Shown: one piece after another, positions 24,451 through 33,405 of the stretch
How positions within the stretch are numbered: the first letter of the stretch is position 1
Layout of the letters: each line of letters starts with the position of its first letter
NCBI GenBank assembly: GCA_030432715.1
Contig: JAUIML010000003.1
Span: forward strand, 1-58,889
Length of the DNA: 58,889 nucleotides
Source of the DNA: Acidimicrobiia bacterium
GTDB taxonomy: Bacteria; Actinomycetota; Acidimicrobiia; Acidimicrobiales; Aldehydirespiratoraceae
Direction: 5' to 3'
Program-made: the position numbers and the translations under genes
The notes under the pieces: generated by a model
Seen by the model: only the letters and a program-made list of their open reading frames with translations
Told to the model about the DNA's origin: nothing
The model's database searches: none

Positions 24451-25011
24451 ATGATGTCGTCGCGCTATCCCGTCGAGGTGATCCGCTCCGAGCGGCGGGT
24501 GAAGACCGTCTCGGCCCGCATCGTCGACGGTGTGATCCGGGTCCGGATCCCGGCCTGGATGTCGGAGAGCGACGAGCGGAAGTTCGTCACCGACGTCGTC
24601 GAGCGGATCGAACAGGAACGCCGTTCCCACGCAATCGATCTCGAGGCGCGGGCGGCAGCCCTCGCCGACGAGTTCGATCTACCGAAGCCCGAGTCGATCC
24701 GCTGGTCGAAGACCCAACGTCAACGCTGGGGGTCGTGTTCGGTCCACAGCGGCCACATCCGGGTCTCCGACCGCCTGGTCGACGTGCCGCCCTGGGTGCT
24801 CGACCACGTGATCGTGCACGAGCTCGCCCACCTCCGCGTCGCCGACCACTCCCCCGCCTTCCAGGCGCTGGTCAACCGCAACCCGCTCGCGGAGCGGGCC
24901 ACCGGCTATCTCCTGGCGGTGAGCGACCGCCTCGACCGACTCGAGCCCGCGCCGTCCGCCGGAGCCGAGGAGATCGTCGATCACTTCGACGGTCTCGACG
25001 CAGCCGGCTGA
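24451..25011 (+). CDS. YgjP-like zinc metallopeptidase (M48-type, DUF45)
   Basis: 186 residues from ATGATG at 24451. Family hallmark RWSKTQRQRWGSCSVHSGHIRVSDRLVDVPPWVLDHVIVHELAHLRVADHSPAF: the WGSC block followed by zinc motif HELAH and a third His. Cytosolic, no signal peptide. Function of the family is not established; relatives are linked to restriction-modification or protein quality control in places, but nothing here supports that. Its last 31 bases overlap the 3' end of the convergent AarF-kinase gene. Confidence 0.9.
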   Translation: MMSSRYPVEVIRSERRVKTVSARIVDGVIRVRIPAWMSESDERKFVTDVVERIEQERRSHAIDLEARAAALADEFDLPKPESIRWSKTQRQRWGSCSVHSGHIRVSDRLVDVPPWVLDHVIVHELAHLRVADHSPAFQALVNRNPLAERATGYLLAVSDRLDRLEPAPSAGAEEIVDHFDGLDAAG

Positions 25012-26459
25012 GCGGCCTTCGCCGCCAACCAGGCCGCTTCCTCGTGGCCCAGCGGTGTGCTCGGTGGCGCATCGGTCCAGACCCAGAGTTCCTCGGAGAT
25101 CGCCCGCCAGTTCGCGGTCGCCCCGAGCTGACCGAGGATCGAGAAGAGACCGAGGTTGATGCGTTGGATGAGGGCGAACGTGGGCGGGACGTTGGTGTGC
25201 TTCAGGATGTCGTGCGTCTTCGCGTCGAAGGTCCGGTAGAGCAGGTCGACCGTGTAGTCGGTGGTGACCATGACCGGCTCGTCGTCGAGGATGAGCTCGT
25301 AGTAGGCCGCGAACCAGTCGAAGATCTCCTGGTCCTCGAAGGGGGCGCCGGGTCGCAGGACCAGCTGATCCTCGGCCGCCGAACGGAAGCGGGCCGGGTC
25401 TCGATCGATCATCGCCCGGATCAGCACCGCGAACTGGTCGACCTCGTCCTCGGCGAAGTGCTTCACGAGTCCGAAGTCGAGAAACGCGACCCGGCCGTCG
25501 TCGGCCAGGAGATAGTTGCCGGGATGGGGGTCGCCGTTGAACAGGTACTGACGGTTGAGGCTGCGGAACACGAAGCGGTAGACGATCTCGGCGACCCGCT
25601 GACGCTCTTCCTCCGGTGCCTCGTAGACCTCCTCGAAGGGCCGACCCCGCACGAACTCGGTGGTGAGCACGTTGACGGTGGTCAGGTCGTCGTGGACGGC
25701 GGGCACCCACACGTGAGGGTGGCCTTCGTAGTAGTCGGCGAACACCTTCTGGTTCCTCGCCTCGTTCAGATAGTCGAGCTCCTCGTTGATCCGGTCGCGC
25801 AGCTCCCGGACCAGCTCGTCGGGGTTGAGTCCCGGATACACGAGGGCGAGCAACATCGCGAGCCGTTCGGTGTTGTCGAGGTCGGCGGCGATCGCCTCGG
25901 CGATCCCCGGGTACTGCACCTTGACCGCGACCTCGCGGCCGTCGACCGTGACCGCCCGATGCACCTGACCGATCGACGCGGCCGCGACGGGCGTCTCGTC
26001 GATCTCGAGGAACATCTCGTGGAGGGGACGGCCCAGTGATCGCTCGATCTCGGTGAGGGCGAGATCCGACGGCATGGGTGGCGCGTCGGACCGCAGGCTG
26101 GCGAGCGCCTGACGCATGGGCTCGGGCATGCCTTCGTCGAGATAGCTGGCCATCTGCCCGAGCTTCATGAGGGCGCCCTTCATCTCCCCGAGCGAACCCA
26201 CGACGTCGTCGGCCTCGCGGCGCTCGAGTTCGGCCTGGAGCCGTCGCCGGGTCTCGTCGGACGCGAGCCTCGACCGGGCCTTGGTCACACCCCGATCGGC
26301 CGCCCGGCGGGCCACGAGCCGCCCCATCTCGACCCGCCGCTGCCCCCGGGTCAACGCCGCGATCGGCGAGTGGGCGACGCCGACGCGACCGCGACCGACC
26401 ACGGCCACCACGACTGCGACGAGGCCGGCCAGGCCGAGGAGGCCGACGACCCGCTTCAC
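24981..26459 (-). CDS. AarF/UbiB/ADCK-family atypical kinase
   Basis: 492 residues from the GTG at 26459, one base after the small acidic protein's stop; the longer ORF runs antisense to the monooxygenase. An N-terminal helix (VVGLLGLAGLVAVVVAVVG) anchors it. The kinase-like part has the family's KxGQ motif (LMKLGQMASYLDE), the Ala-rich loop AAASIGQVHRA, VAVKVQYPGI with the ATP Lys, and GDPHPGNYLLADDGRVAFLDFGLVK. UbiB/ADCK proteins act as ATPases for isoprenoid-quinone or lipid handling. In a menaquinone-using actinobacterium a quinone or lipid role is likely. Confidence 0.92.
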   Translation of the reverse strand: MKRVVGLLGLAGLVAVVVAVVGRGRVGVAHSPIAALTRGQRRVEMGRLVARRAADRGVTKARSRLASDETRRRLQAELERREADDVVGSLGEMKGALMKLGQMASYLDEGMPEPMRQALASLRSDAPPMPSDLALTEIERSLGRPLHEMFLEIDETPVAAASIGQVHRAVTVDGREVAVKVQYPGIAEAIAADLDNTERLAMLLALVYPGLNPDELVRELRDRINEELDYLNEARNQKVFADYYEGHPHVWVPAVHDDLTTVNVLTTEFVRGRPFEEVYEAPEEERQRVAEIVYRFVFRSLNRQYLFNGDPHPGNYLLADDGRVAFLDFGLVKHFAEDEVDQFAVLIRAMIDRDPARFRSAAEDQLVLRPGAPFEDQEIFDWFAAYYELILDDEPVMVTTDYTVDLLYRTFDAKTHDILKHTNVPPTFALIQRINLGLFSILGQLGATANWRAISEELWVWTDAPPSTPLGHEEAAWLAAKAAQPAASRPSK

Positions 26460-26460
26460 G

Positions 26461-26691
26461 TCAGCTCGGCGCAGCGTCGGATGCAGGGTCGGCCGCAGCC
26501 TCGGCGTCGCCGAGTCCGGCGACCAGCGCTTCGGCGGTGTCGAGATCGTCGGCGTCGAGCGCATCGAGTGCGGCGGACACGTTGTCGAGATCGGTCTCGA
26601 ATCCGTCGAGCACGGCATCGCCTTCCGACGGCGGCGGCGCGGCGGGCTCACCGACCGGTGCGGCTGACTCGGGAACGTCCGTCTCGTGCAT
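26461..26691 (-). CDS. Small acidic protein upstream of the AarF kinase
   Basis: 76 residues from the ATG at 26691. Almost no basic residues; Pro/Ala-rich start, then a predicted acidic helix hairpin (LDGFETDLDNVSAALDALDADDLDTAEALVAGLGDAEA). No known domain. Ends one base before the kinase GTG, so the two are translated together. The acidic helices could bind the basic N-terminal part of the kinase; that is conjecture. Confidence 0.55.
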   Translation of the reverse strand: MHETDVPESAAPVGEPAAPPPSEGDAVLDGFETDLDNVSAALDALDADDLDTAEALVAGLGDAEAAADPASDAAPS

Positions 26692-26712
26692 CTCGCCGAG
26701 GCTAGCCGGGCC

Positions 26713-26748
26713 GTGCGCCCGCCCGAACGGCCGCGCGATTGGGCGCAC
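26713..26748. promoter_or_regulatory. Inverted repeat in the monooxygenase upstream region
   Basis: GTGCGCCC and GGGCGCAC, perfect 8-base arms 20 bases apart, in the 83-base divergent gap before the monooxygenase ATG. A second short palindrome (CCCGAGTTCGGG, 26751-26762) lies beside it. A plausible regulator site; no regulator gene is adjacent. Confidence 0.35.
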
Positions 26749-26774
26749 ACCCCGAGTTCGGGCACAGTGGCTCC

Positions 26775-28736
26775 ATGGCTTCCTCTCCAGACGCCGAGCG
26801 TCACCCCCATGCCGGTCTCCCGTTCGACGACGACGACGCCGCGATCGCCGCGGCCCTCGAAGACGTCAGCATCCCGACCCTGCTGTGCACGATGGTCCAC
26901 ATCACCGGCGATCCGTCGTGGGTTCGCGGCGACCTGCGCCCCGCCGGCCTGTTCCTCAACGAGTACCAGGGGTTCATGGACGAGGAGGCGAAGGCCGAGG
27001 CGCGGCGTCGAGCCCTGCCCGAGATCATCCGCTTCCGCGACAACGGCTGTGTGCTGCCGGAGTCCCAACCCGATGCCGAACTCCTCCACGAGATGATGAA
27101 CTTCATCGGCTGCGACGAGATCCCCGACGACGTCGTGCCGATGATGCTCGACGAGATGGGACTCGGCGACGTCGACGTGAACCGCGTCGACTGGGCCGAC
27201 GACGTGGCACCCGAGGCGCGAGCCGACTTCCCCGTGGTCGTGATCGGGTGCGGCCAGTCGGGGCTCCTGGCCGGGATCCGCCTACAGGAAGCAGGCATCC
27301 CGTTCACCATCATCGAGAAGAACGGCGGACCGGGCGGTACGTGGTGGGAGAACAGCTATCCCGGAGCTCGGGTCGATGTGGGCAGCCACTTCTACTGCTA
27401 CTCGTTCGAACCCTCCGACCACTGGACCGAGTACTTCTCCCAGCAACCCGAACTCCAGCGCTACTTCCAGAACGTGATGGAGGACCATGGCATCGACGCG
27501 AACTGCCGCTTCCACACCGAGGTGGTCGCCGCCACGCTCGACGAGGAGAGCGGCCGGTGGTCCGTCGTGGTCCGGGACGCAGACGGCAACGAGGACACGC
27601 TCGAAGCGCGAGCCCTCATCAGCGCCGTGGGCTCGCTAAACCGTGCCAAGATGCCCGACATCGAGGGCATCGACGACTTCGCCGGACCCTCGTTCCACTC
27701 GACACGATGGGACCACACCGTCGACTACGAGGGAAAGAAGTTCGCCCTGGTCGGAGCCGGGGCGAGCGGGTTCCAGATCGCGCCCACGATCGCCGACGAC
27801 GTCGAACACCTCACGGTCTTCCAACGCACCGCCCAGTGGATGTTCCCCAACCCCAACTACCACGAGAAGGTCCCGGAAGGGCAGAAGTGGGCCATCCGTC
27901 ATCTCCCGTTCTTCGGGCGTTGGTTCCGCTTCCTCCAGTTCTGGCCGGGCTCCGGCGGCGACCTCTCGGGTTCCCGCATCGATCCCGACTACGACGACAG
28001 CGACGGGCTCGCGGTGAGCGAGCGCAACGCCGCGACCCGCGGCTTCTTCGAGGGCTGGATCCGCGAACAACTCGCCGACGCCCCGGAGCTGCTCGACGAC
28101 GTCATCCCCGACTATCCGGCCACCGGGAAGCGCACGTTGCAGGACAACGGCTCGTGGCTGCGATGCCTCACCCGCGACGACGTCGACCTGGTTCGCACCG
28201 GCATCGAGCGCATCGAGCCCGACGGCGTGCGCACCGTCGACGGCGTGCTCCACGAGGCCGACATCATCTGCTACGCCACCGGCTTCCATCACAACCGCTT
28301 CCTGTGGCCCATGGACATCCGCGGCCGAGGCGGCAAGACCCTGGTCGAGCACTGGGGTGAGGAACCGTCGGCCTACCTCGGTATCACCGTGCCCGAGTTC
28401 CCGAATCTGTTCTGCATGTACGGCCCGGGCACCAACCTCGCCCACGGCGGCAGCCTGATCTTCCACTCGGAGTGCCAGATCACCTACATCATGGGCTGCA
28501 TCGAGCAACTCATACGCGGCGGGCACACGACGATGGAGCCCAAGCAGGAGGTGCACGACGAGTTCGAGGCCCGCCGGAACGCGGAGATCCACCAGATGGT
28601 GTGGTCGCACCCGTCGATCCAGCACACCCACTTCAAGAACGCCAACGGCCAGATCTTCACCCTGTCGCCGTGGCCGATCCACAACTATCAGCAGTGGACC
28701 AAGGCCCCGAATCCCGACGACTACGTGTTCACGTAG
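26775..28736 (+). CDS. Baeyer-Villiger-type flavin monooxygenase with long N-terminal extension
   Basis: 653 residues from the ATG at 26775. The first ~155 residues are a helical extension, then a Rossmann FAD fold (VVVIGCGQSGLLAGIRLQEAG), GGTWWENSYPGARVDVGS, the Baeyer-Villiger fingerprint FAGPSFHSTRWDH (F-x-G-x3-H-x3-W), and an NADPH Rossmann motif (FALVGAGASGFQIAPTI). Enzymes with an extension of this size include 4-hydroxyacetophenone monooxygenase. It inserts oxygen next to a ketone, using NADPH and FAD. The substrate is unknown. Its stop is directly adjacent to that of the convergent MFS exporter. Confidence 0.9.
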   Translation: MASSPDAERHPHAGLPFDDDDAAIAAALEDVSIPTLLCTMVHITGDPSWVRGDLRPAGLFLNEYQGFMDEEAKAEARRRALPEIIRFRDNGCVLPESQPDAELLHEMMNFIGCDEIPDDVVPMMLDEMGLGDVDVNRVDWADDVAPEARADFPVVVIGCGQSGLLAGIRLQEAGIPFTIIEKNGGPGGTWWENSYPGARVDVGSHFYCYSFEPSDHWTEYFSQQPELQRYFQNVMEDHGIDANCRFHTEVVAATLDEESGRWSVVVRDADGNEDTLEARALISAVGSLNRAKMPDIEGIDDFAGPSFHSTRWDHTVDYEGKKFALVGAGASGFQIAPTIADDVEHLTVFQRTAQWMFPNPNYHEKVPEGQKWAIRHLPFFGRWFRFLQFWPGSGGDLSGSRIDPDYDDSDGLAVSERNAATRGFFEGWIREQLADAPELLDDVIPDYPATGKRTLQDNGSWLRCLTRDDVDLVRTGIERIEPDGVRTVDGVLHEADIICYATGFHHNRFLWPMDIRGRGGKTLVEHWGEEPSAYLGITVPEFPNLFCMYGPGTNLAHGGSLIFHSECQITYIMGCIEQLIRGGHTTMEPKQEVHDEFEARRNAEIHQMVWSHPSIQHTHFKNANGQIFTLSPWPIHNYQQWTKAPNPDDYVFT

Positions 28737-30155
28737 TCACGACACCGGCTGCTGGCGGCTCTGCGCGGAGCCAGCCGGGTAGAAGGTGGCCATGATCGCG
28801 GCCGAGATGGCGTAGCACACGACGATCCACGCGTAGCCGGCTCGGAACCCGGCGACGTCGAGATCGGCGGCGAGCGTCAGCACCACGGAGATGCCGATGG
28901 CGTAGCCGACCTGCTGGAGCGTGCGCGTCGTGGCGTTGGCGCTGGCGAACTGTCGCGGTTCGACCTCGGCCATCGCTGCGCTCTGGAGTCCGGCGATGGT
29001 GGCGCCGACACCGAGACCGAGCACGAGCATCGCCGGGATGAAGACCGTGAGGACCTGCTGTTCCTCCGACATCCTCGCCAACAACGACAGATACGAGGCA
29101 CTCGCCGCCATCGCCCCGATCGAGATGACCCAGCGATGCCCGATCCGGTCGGCCAGGCCACCGAACGGTGCGGACGAGACCGCGCCGACCACGGGGCCGG
29201 CCGACATCGCAAAGCCGGTTTGGAGCACGCTCATGTCCCACAGGCTCTGGAGCATGAAGCTGTTGAGCAGGAAGCCTGCGGTGAAGGCGAGCGAGAAGAC
29301 CCAGATCGACGCAGCGGCGACCGAGAACGAGCGGTGGCGAAACAGCGAGAGGTCGAGCAGGGGTGAGGCATGGCGGGCCGAGCGCCACACGACGACGGGC
29401 ATGAGGGCCAACCCGACCAGGATCGGAGCGAGCACCCAACCGTCGGTCCAGCCGTGGGACTCCGAGCGGACGATGCCCGACATCACCAGGCCGACACCGA
29501 CCACGCCGATCGGTACACCGATGAGGTCGAAGCCGGCGGCTGCATCGTCGTCGCGGCTTTCGGGCACGAGGCGGCGGGCGGCCCAGAGCACCGCAGCCCC
29601 CAACGGGATGTTGACCAGGAAGATCAGGCGCCACCCGGAGGCTTCGATCAGCAGCGCCCCAACGGTCGGGCCGAACGCGGCGCCCAGCGCTCCCATCGCG
29701 CCCCACACCCCGATCGCAACGCCGCGCTTCGACAGGGGGAATCGGGGCAGCACCATCGCCAGCGACGCCGGGGTCAACAGTGCCCCGCCGACAGCCTGGA
29801 CGACCCGGGCGGCGATGAGGGCGTTGGCGTTGGGGGCGAGGCCACACAGCGCCGAGCCGAGGAGGAAGCCGACGACCCCGGTCATGAACATGCGTCGTCG
29901 GCCGCGGCGATCGGCGAGCCGACCGGACAGCAACAGGAGCGACGCCAGGGCGATGTTGTAGCCCGACACGACCCACGACAGCTCGGTGGTCGTGGCCTCG
30001 AAGTCGGTCGCGATCGAGGGCAGGGCGACGTTGACCACCGACACGTCGATCACCACCAGGAAGGCCGCCGACGTCGCCACCGCCAGGGCGAGCCACGCCT
30101 CGCGCGACACCTCGGTCGGAGCCGGGGGAACGGGTGGCGGGGTGCGGGACTCCAT
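28737..30155 (-). CDS. MFS exporter, DHA2/EmrB-QacA type
   Basis: 472 residues, ATG at 30155. Fourteen predicted helices. Motif A-like GRLADRRGRRRMFMTG after helix 2, motif C-like region ALGAAFGPTVGALLIEASGWRLIFLVNIPLG typical of 14-helix drug/proton antiporters, and an early Asp (VIDVSVVNVALP, motif D1). Exports hydrophobic compounds with proton exchange. Sits back to back with the monooxygenase, which may or may not be functionally related. The long ORFs on the opposite strand are shadows. Confidence 0.92.
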   Translation of the reverse strand: MESRTPPPVPPAPTEVSREAWLALAVATSAAFLVVIDVSVVNVALPSIATDFEATTTELSWVVSGYNIALASLLLLSGRLADRRGRRRMFMTGVVGFLLGSALCGLAPNANALIAARVVQAVGGALLTPASLAMVLPRFPLSKRGVAIGVWGAMGALGAAFGPTVGALLIEASGWRLIFLVNIPLGAAVLWAARRLVPESRDDDAAAGFDLIGVPIGVVGVGLVMSGIVRSESHGWTDGWVLAPILVGLALMPVVVWRSARHASPLLDLSLFRHRSFSVAAASIWVFSLAFTAGFLLNSFMLQSLWDMSVLQTGFAMSAGPVVGAVSSAPFGGLADRIGHRWVISIGAMAASASYLSLLARMSEEQQVLTVFIPAMLVLGLGVGATIAGLQSAAMAEVEPRQFASANATTRTLQQVGYAIGISVVLTLAADLDVAGFRAGYAWIVVCYAISAAIMATFYPAGSAQSRQQPVS

Positions 30156-30222
30156 CGGCCCGAGGACCGTAGTCCGGGAATGCCTCCGTCCCCGACGTCG
30201 CGGGTCGTACTCTGGGGGCGAC

Positions 30223-30684
30223 ATGACTTCGACCGTCAACCCGACGCCGCTGCTCGATGGCCCACGACGCAGCCTGGCCCTGGCCCTGATCTCCCTCGTC
30301 CTCGCCCTGATGACGGTCGACGGCGTCGTCACCTGGACCGAGGCTCGCGATGCCGACGACATCGTCGAGCAGGTCGTCGCCGCGAACCCCGATCGCTACC
30401 CGACCGGGGTCGGGGCCAACTGCGGCATCTGCCAGCCCGACGACCGGGCGACGATCGCCGCGAACACCGACGGCGACCGTCTCGACCGCGACACCGTCAC
30501 CGTCAAGACCTGGCTGGCGGTGATCGGCCTGATCGCCTCCGTGGCCCTGACCATCGCGTCCGGCCCCGGGTCGTCGCGCAACGTGCTGGCCGCCGCGATC
30601 GTGATCGCCGCGGCCGCGTTCTTCGTGCCGCTGGTCCTCCACGGCGACACGATCGACATCGTCACGACCGCCCACGGCGGCTAG
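30223..30684 (+). CDS. Three-helix membrane protein of unknown function
   Basis: 153 residues, ATG at 30223 after a GGGGG tract. One helix at residues 18-36, then a ~65-residue outer loop with C-G-I-C (GANCGICQPDDRAT) and then two C-terminal helices (WLAVIGLIASVALTIAS, VLAAAIVIAAAAFFVPLVL). The CxxC could form a disulfide or bind metal. Family not recognised. Eight bases upstream of the SDR gene, so likely co-transcribed. Confidence 0.7.
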   Translation: MTSTVNPTPLLDGPRRSLALALISLVLALMTVDGVVTWTEARDADDIVEQVVAANPDRYPTGVGANCGICQPDDRATIAANTDGDRLDRDTVTVKTWLAVIGLIASVALTIASGPGSSRNVLAAAIVIAAAAFFVPLVLHGDTIDIVTTAHGG

Positions 30685-30691
30685 CGCCACC

Positions 30692-31459
30692 GTGCTCGAC
30701 GGACGCGTGGCGGTGGTCACCGGCGGTGGCCGCGGCATCGGCCGCGCCCTGGCCCACTCGATGGCATCGGCCGGGGCCGACGTGGTGATCAGCGCCCGCA
30801 CGGCCACCGACCTCGACCGCGTCGTCGACGAGATCACGCAGTCGGGCGGCCGCGCGACGGCCGCCGTGGCCGATGCGACCGACCGGAGCGACGCGGTCCG
30901 GCCCGTCCAGGCCGCACTCGACACCTACGGCCGCGTCGACATCCTCGTCAACAACGTCGGCGGAACCGCACCGGGCGACCAGCATCCGTACGGCGACGAC
31001 CTCGACGCCATCGAGGCGACGCTGACCCTCAACCTCACGTCGGCGTTCTGGATCACCCACGCCGCGCTCCCCCACATGCGGACGCAGGGCTACGGCCGCG
31101 TGATCTCCATCGGTTCGGGCGCGTCGCGACGGGCCGCCGCCTCGTGGGCCTACACCACCGCCAAACACGGGTTGGTCGGGTTCACGTCACAACTCGCCGC
31201 GATCACCGGGACCGACGGGATCACCGTCAACTGCCTCTGCCCGGGATGGACCAACACCTCGCTCGTGGATTTCGAGCGACTGGCCCGGAGCCGCGACGTC
31301 ACGCCGCGCGAGGCGAGGGCCGCGGCCGAAGCCGAGTCGGCCCAGGGCCGCATCCTGGAGCCCGAGGAACTCGGCCCGCTCGCGGTGCTGCTCGCGTCAC
31401 CGGCGGGCGGTGCGATCACGGGCCAGACCATCGGCGTCGACGGCGGCTACCGCCTCTGA
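30692..31459 (+). CDS. Short-chain dehydrogenase/reductase
   Basis: 255 residues, GTG start. Cofactor motif TGGGRGIGRAL, NNVGG (a variant of NNAG), catalytic Ser in ISIGSGASRRAAASWAYTTAKHG with Tyr and Lys as YTTAK, and the end GAITGQTIGVDGGYRL, all as in classical FabG-like SDRs. An Arg in SAR after strand 2 suggests NADP(H). Substrate unknown. Its last 63 bases overlap the 3' end of the convergent MFS gene, so both C-termini are encoded by the same DNA. Confidence 0.92.
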   Translation: MLDGRVAVVTGGGRGIGRALAHSMASAGADVVISARTATDLDRVVDEITQSGGRATAAVADATDRSDAVRPVQAALDTYGRVDILVNNVGGTAPGDQHPYGDDLDAIEATLTLNLTSAFWITHAALPHMRTQGYGRVISIGSGASRRAAASWAYTTAKHGLVGFTSQLAAITGTDGITVNCLCPGWTNTSLVDFERLARSRDVTPREARAAAEAESAQGRILEPEELGPLAVLLASPAGGAITGQTIGVDGGYRL

Positions 31460-32626
31460 GCGTCGGCCCAGACCGGCCACCGGGGCCATGAAGGGGCTGC
31501 GCATGAGGGCGACGGCGAGCAGGGCCGCTCCCGCCACCATGAAGTACATGCCCTCGTAGTCGACGGCGTCGGCGATCACCCCGAGCAGCAACGCGCCGGC
31601 CGAGTTGGCGAGGTCGCCGAACGTGGTCACCGTGGCGACGACCTTGGAACGCTCGTGGTCCTCGGCCGAGTCGACGGCGATCAGCATCAGGAGCGGGACG
31701 TTCCACGCCATCCCCGCGGCGATGACGAACGCACCCACGTAGAGCTGTCCGGCGCCGTCGGCGGTGGCGAGGATGACGGCACCGGTCGCGACGACGGTGT
31801 GCGACACCGAGGCCAGGTTGCGGCGGTCGAAGCGGTCGATCACCCAGCCGCCGGCGAACCGCAGGACGAGGGTGGTGCCCGAGTAGGTGAGCAGCAACCA
31901 ACGCGCCTCCTCGATGCCGAACTCCTCGCTGTAGTCCTGGATGAACCCGTTGAAGCCCATGAAGGTGATGAAGATCAGGAGGTTGACCAGTCCGATCCGG
32001 GCCGCGACCGGGTGGAAGACGTCGCGGAGGCCCTCGGCCGGCCGGACCTCGTCGGGCTTCGTCTCCGGCAGGACGAGTGCCACCAGGGCCGAGAGCCCAG
32101 CGGCGCCCGCCGCGACGGCGAACGTCCAGGCGAAGCCGTGGGCCTGGAGCATCGATTCGCCGAGGATCGGCCCGATCGCGAAGCCGACGAACACCGCCAC
32201 GGAGAACGTCGAGAAGACCCTGGCGCGGTGTCGAGCCGAGGGCATCTCGGTCGCGGTGGTCGCCTGGGCCAGGTACATCAGCGAACTGCACGCGCCGGTC
32301 ATGATCCGCACGAGCAGGAGCACCCACAACTCGCCGGTGTCGGCGGCGGGAACGTGGAGGAGTTGGAACACCGCGATGCCGAGCGCCCCACCGATCATCA
32401 GCGGGCGTCGCCCGATTCGGTCGGATGCGACGCCGGCGACCGGGCGCACGAGCAGCATCCCGAGGGCGAACACCGCGAACGCCAGCCCGATGTCGGTCTT
32501 CGACCCGCCGAGCTCGTCCTCGACCAGTCTGGGAAGCACCGGGAAGGAGATCCCGGCCACCGTGAAATAGGCGATGCCGGCTGCGAACAACGCCAGGACC
32601 CGAGGTGTGTAGGCGCGCTCGCTCAC
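31397..32626 (-). CDS. MFS transporter (12-helix)
   Basis: 409 residues from the GTG at 32626 (VSERAYTPRVLALFAAGIAYF); a GTG three bases earlier is equally possible. Twelve helices in two halves, motif A RPVAGVASDRIGRRPLMIGG, and in the second half GGWVIDRFDRRNLAS. The first helix region FTVAGISFPVLPRLVEDELGGSKTDIG is typical of general drug/sugar facilitators. The C-terminal ~20 residues (SEAVAAVDADGLARDRTARR) are read antisense to the end of the SDR gene. Substrate unknown. Confidence 0.9.
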   Translation of the reverse strand: MSERAYTPRVLALFAAGIAYFTVAGISFPVLPRLVEDELGGSKTDIGLAFAVFALGMLLVRPVAGVASDRIGRRPLMIGGALGIAVFQLLHVPAADTGELWVLLLVRIMTGACSSLMYLAQATTATEMPSARHRARVFSTFSVAVFVGFAIGPILGESMLQAHGFAWTFAVAAGAAGLSALVALVLPETKPDEVRPAEGLRDVFHPVAARIGLVNLLIFITFMGFNGFIQDYSEEFGIEEARWLLLTYSGTTLVLRFAGGWVIDRFDRRNLASVSHTVVATGAVILATADGAGQLYVGAFVIAAGMAWNVPLLMLIAVDSAEDHERSKVVATVTTFGDLANSAGALLLGVIADAVDYEGMYFMVAGAALLAVALMRSPFMAPVAGLGRRSEAVAAVDADGLARDRTARR

Positions 32627-32701
32627 CACCAGCACCGTAGGCCGTGGCGCCCGTTTCCACGATCGTGCACACGTGACCGCCACGGCACTAGAACACACTG
32701 C

Positions 32702-33385
32702 GTGCCCGTCGACCCCGACCAACAAGCCGCCGACATCCGTCGGTTCCACAAGTGGGCTCGGCGGATCCGCCGCCTGGGTCACCTGCTCCGCCGGATCTCG
32801 TACCATCCGCCGGAGATCGGCGACGAGATCCCCCGCCGGGTGGTGATGGTGGCCAACCACCGGAGCCTGTCCGACGTCTTCGTCGCCATCGAGGCGCTCG
32901 CCCACTACGACTTCCCGGCCCGATGCCTGGTGCGCGCCAAGTACTTCGAGGCCCCCGGCGCGGGACGATTCCTCCGCACCCTCGGCTGCATCCCGGCCGG
33001 CGACGGCAAGCGACAGTCGATCGAGGTCGCCAAGGAGACGCTCGAGGCCGACCGACCCGTCGCGGTGATGATCGAGGGCAAGATCGTGCCCCCGGATCGA
33101 CGCGAGGCCGACGGACTCGGCGAGATCCGCCCCGGGTTCATCGAGATCGCCCGCGCCGGCAAGGCCGACGTGTTGCCGATCGCCCTCGTGAACACCGAAC
33201 ACATCTGGCGCAGCCGGGGCAGGTTGCCCCGCATTCCGTGGCGCGGACGGCCCCACATCGAGGTCCACACCGGCCGGCTGGTCGAAGTCGAGGGCCGGTC
33301 CGACGAGGAGATCATGGCCGACACCCGTGCGATGATCGCCGGGTACCTGGCCGAGGCCCAGCAATCCGAACTGCGCCGCGCCTGA
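32702..33385 (+). CDS. 1-acylglycerol-3-phosphate acyltransferase (PlsC-like)
   Basis: 227 residues from the GTG at 32702. Catalytic NHRSLSD (H-x4-D), the glycerol-phosphate-binding region MIEGKIVPPDR (variant of EGTRS) and a third block FIEIARAGKADVLPIAL. No membrane helix at the N-terminus, which is basic (RRFHKWARRIRRLGHLLRR) and amphipathic. Makes phosphatidate or transfers an acyl group to another lipid. The altered EGTRS box (EGKIV) could mean another acceptor. Divergent from the MFS gene, 20 bases before the sulfatase. Confidence 0.85.
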   Translation: MPVDPDQQAADIRRFHKWARRIRRLGHLLRRISYHPPEIGDEIPRRVVMVANHRSLSDVFVAIEALAHYDFPARCLVRAKYFEAPGAGRFLRTLGCIPAGDGKRQSIEVAKETLEADRPVAVMIEGKIVPPDRREADGLGEIRPGFIEIARAGKADVLPIALVNTEHIWRSRGRLPRIPWRGRPHIEVHTGRLVEVEGRSDEEIMADTRAMIAGYLAEAQQSELRRA

Positions 33386-33405
33386 CCCGAAGGGGAGACC
33401 CCGTC

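Noticed and set aside
32680-32701. KstR/FadR-like operator (CTAGAACACA) before plsC
   Set aside because: Only one half-site is present; the second half is absent.
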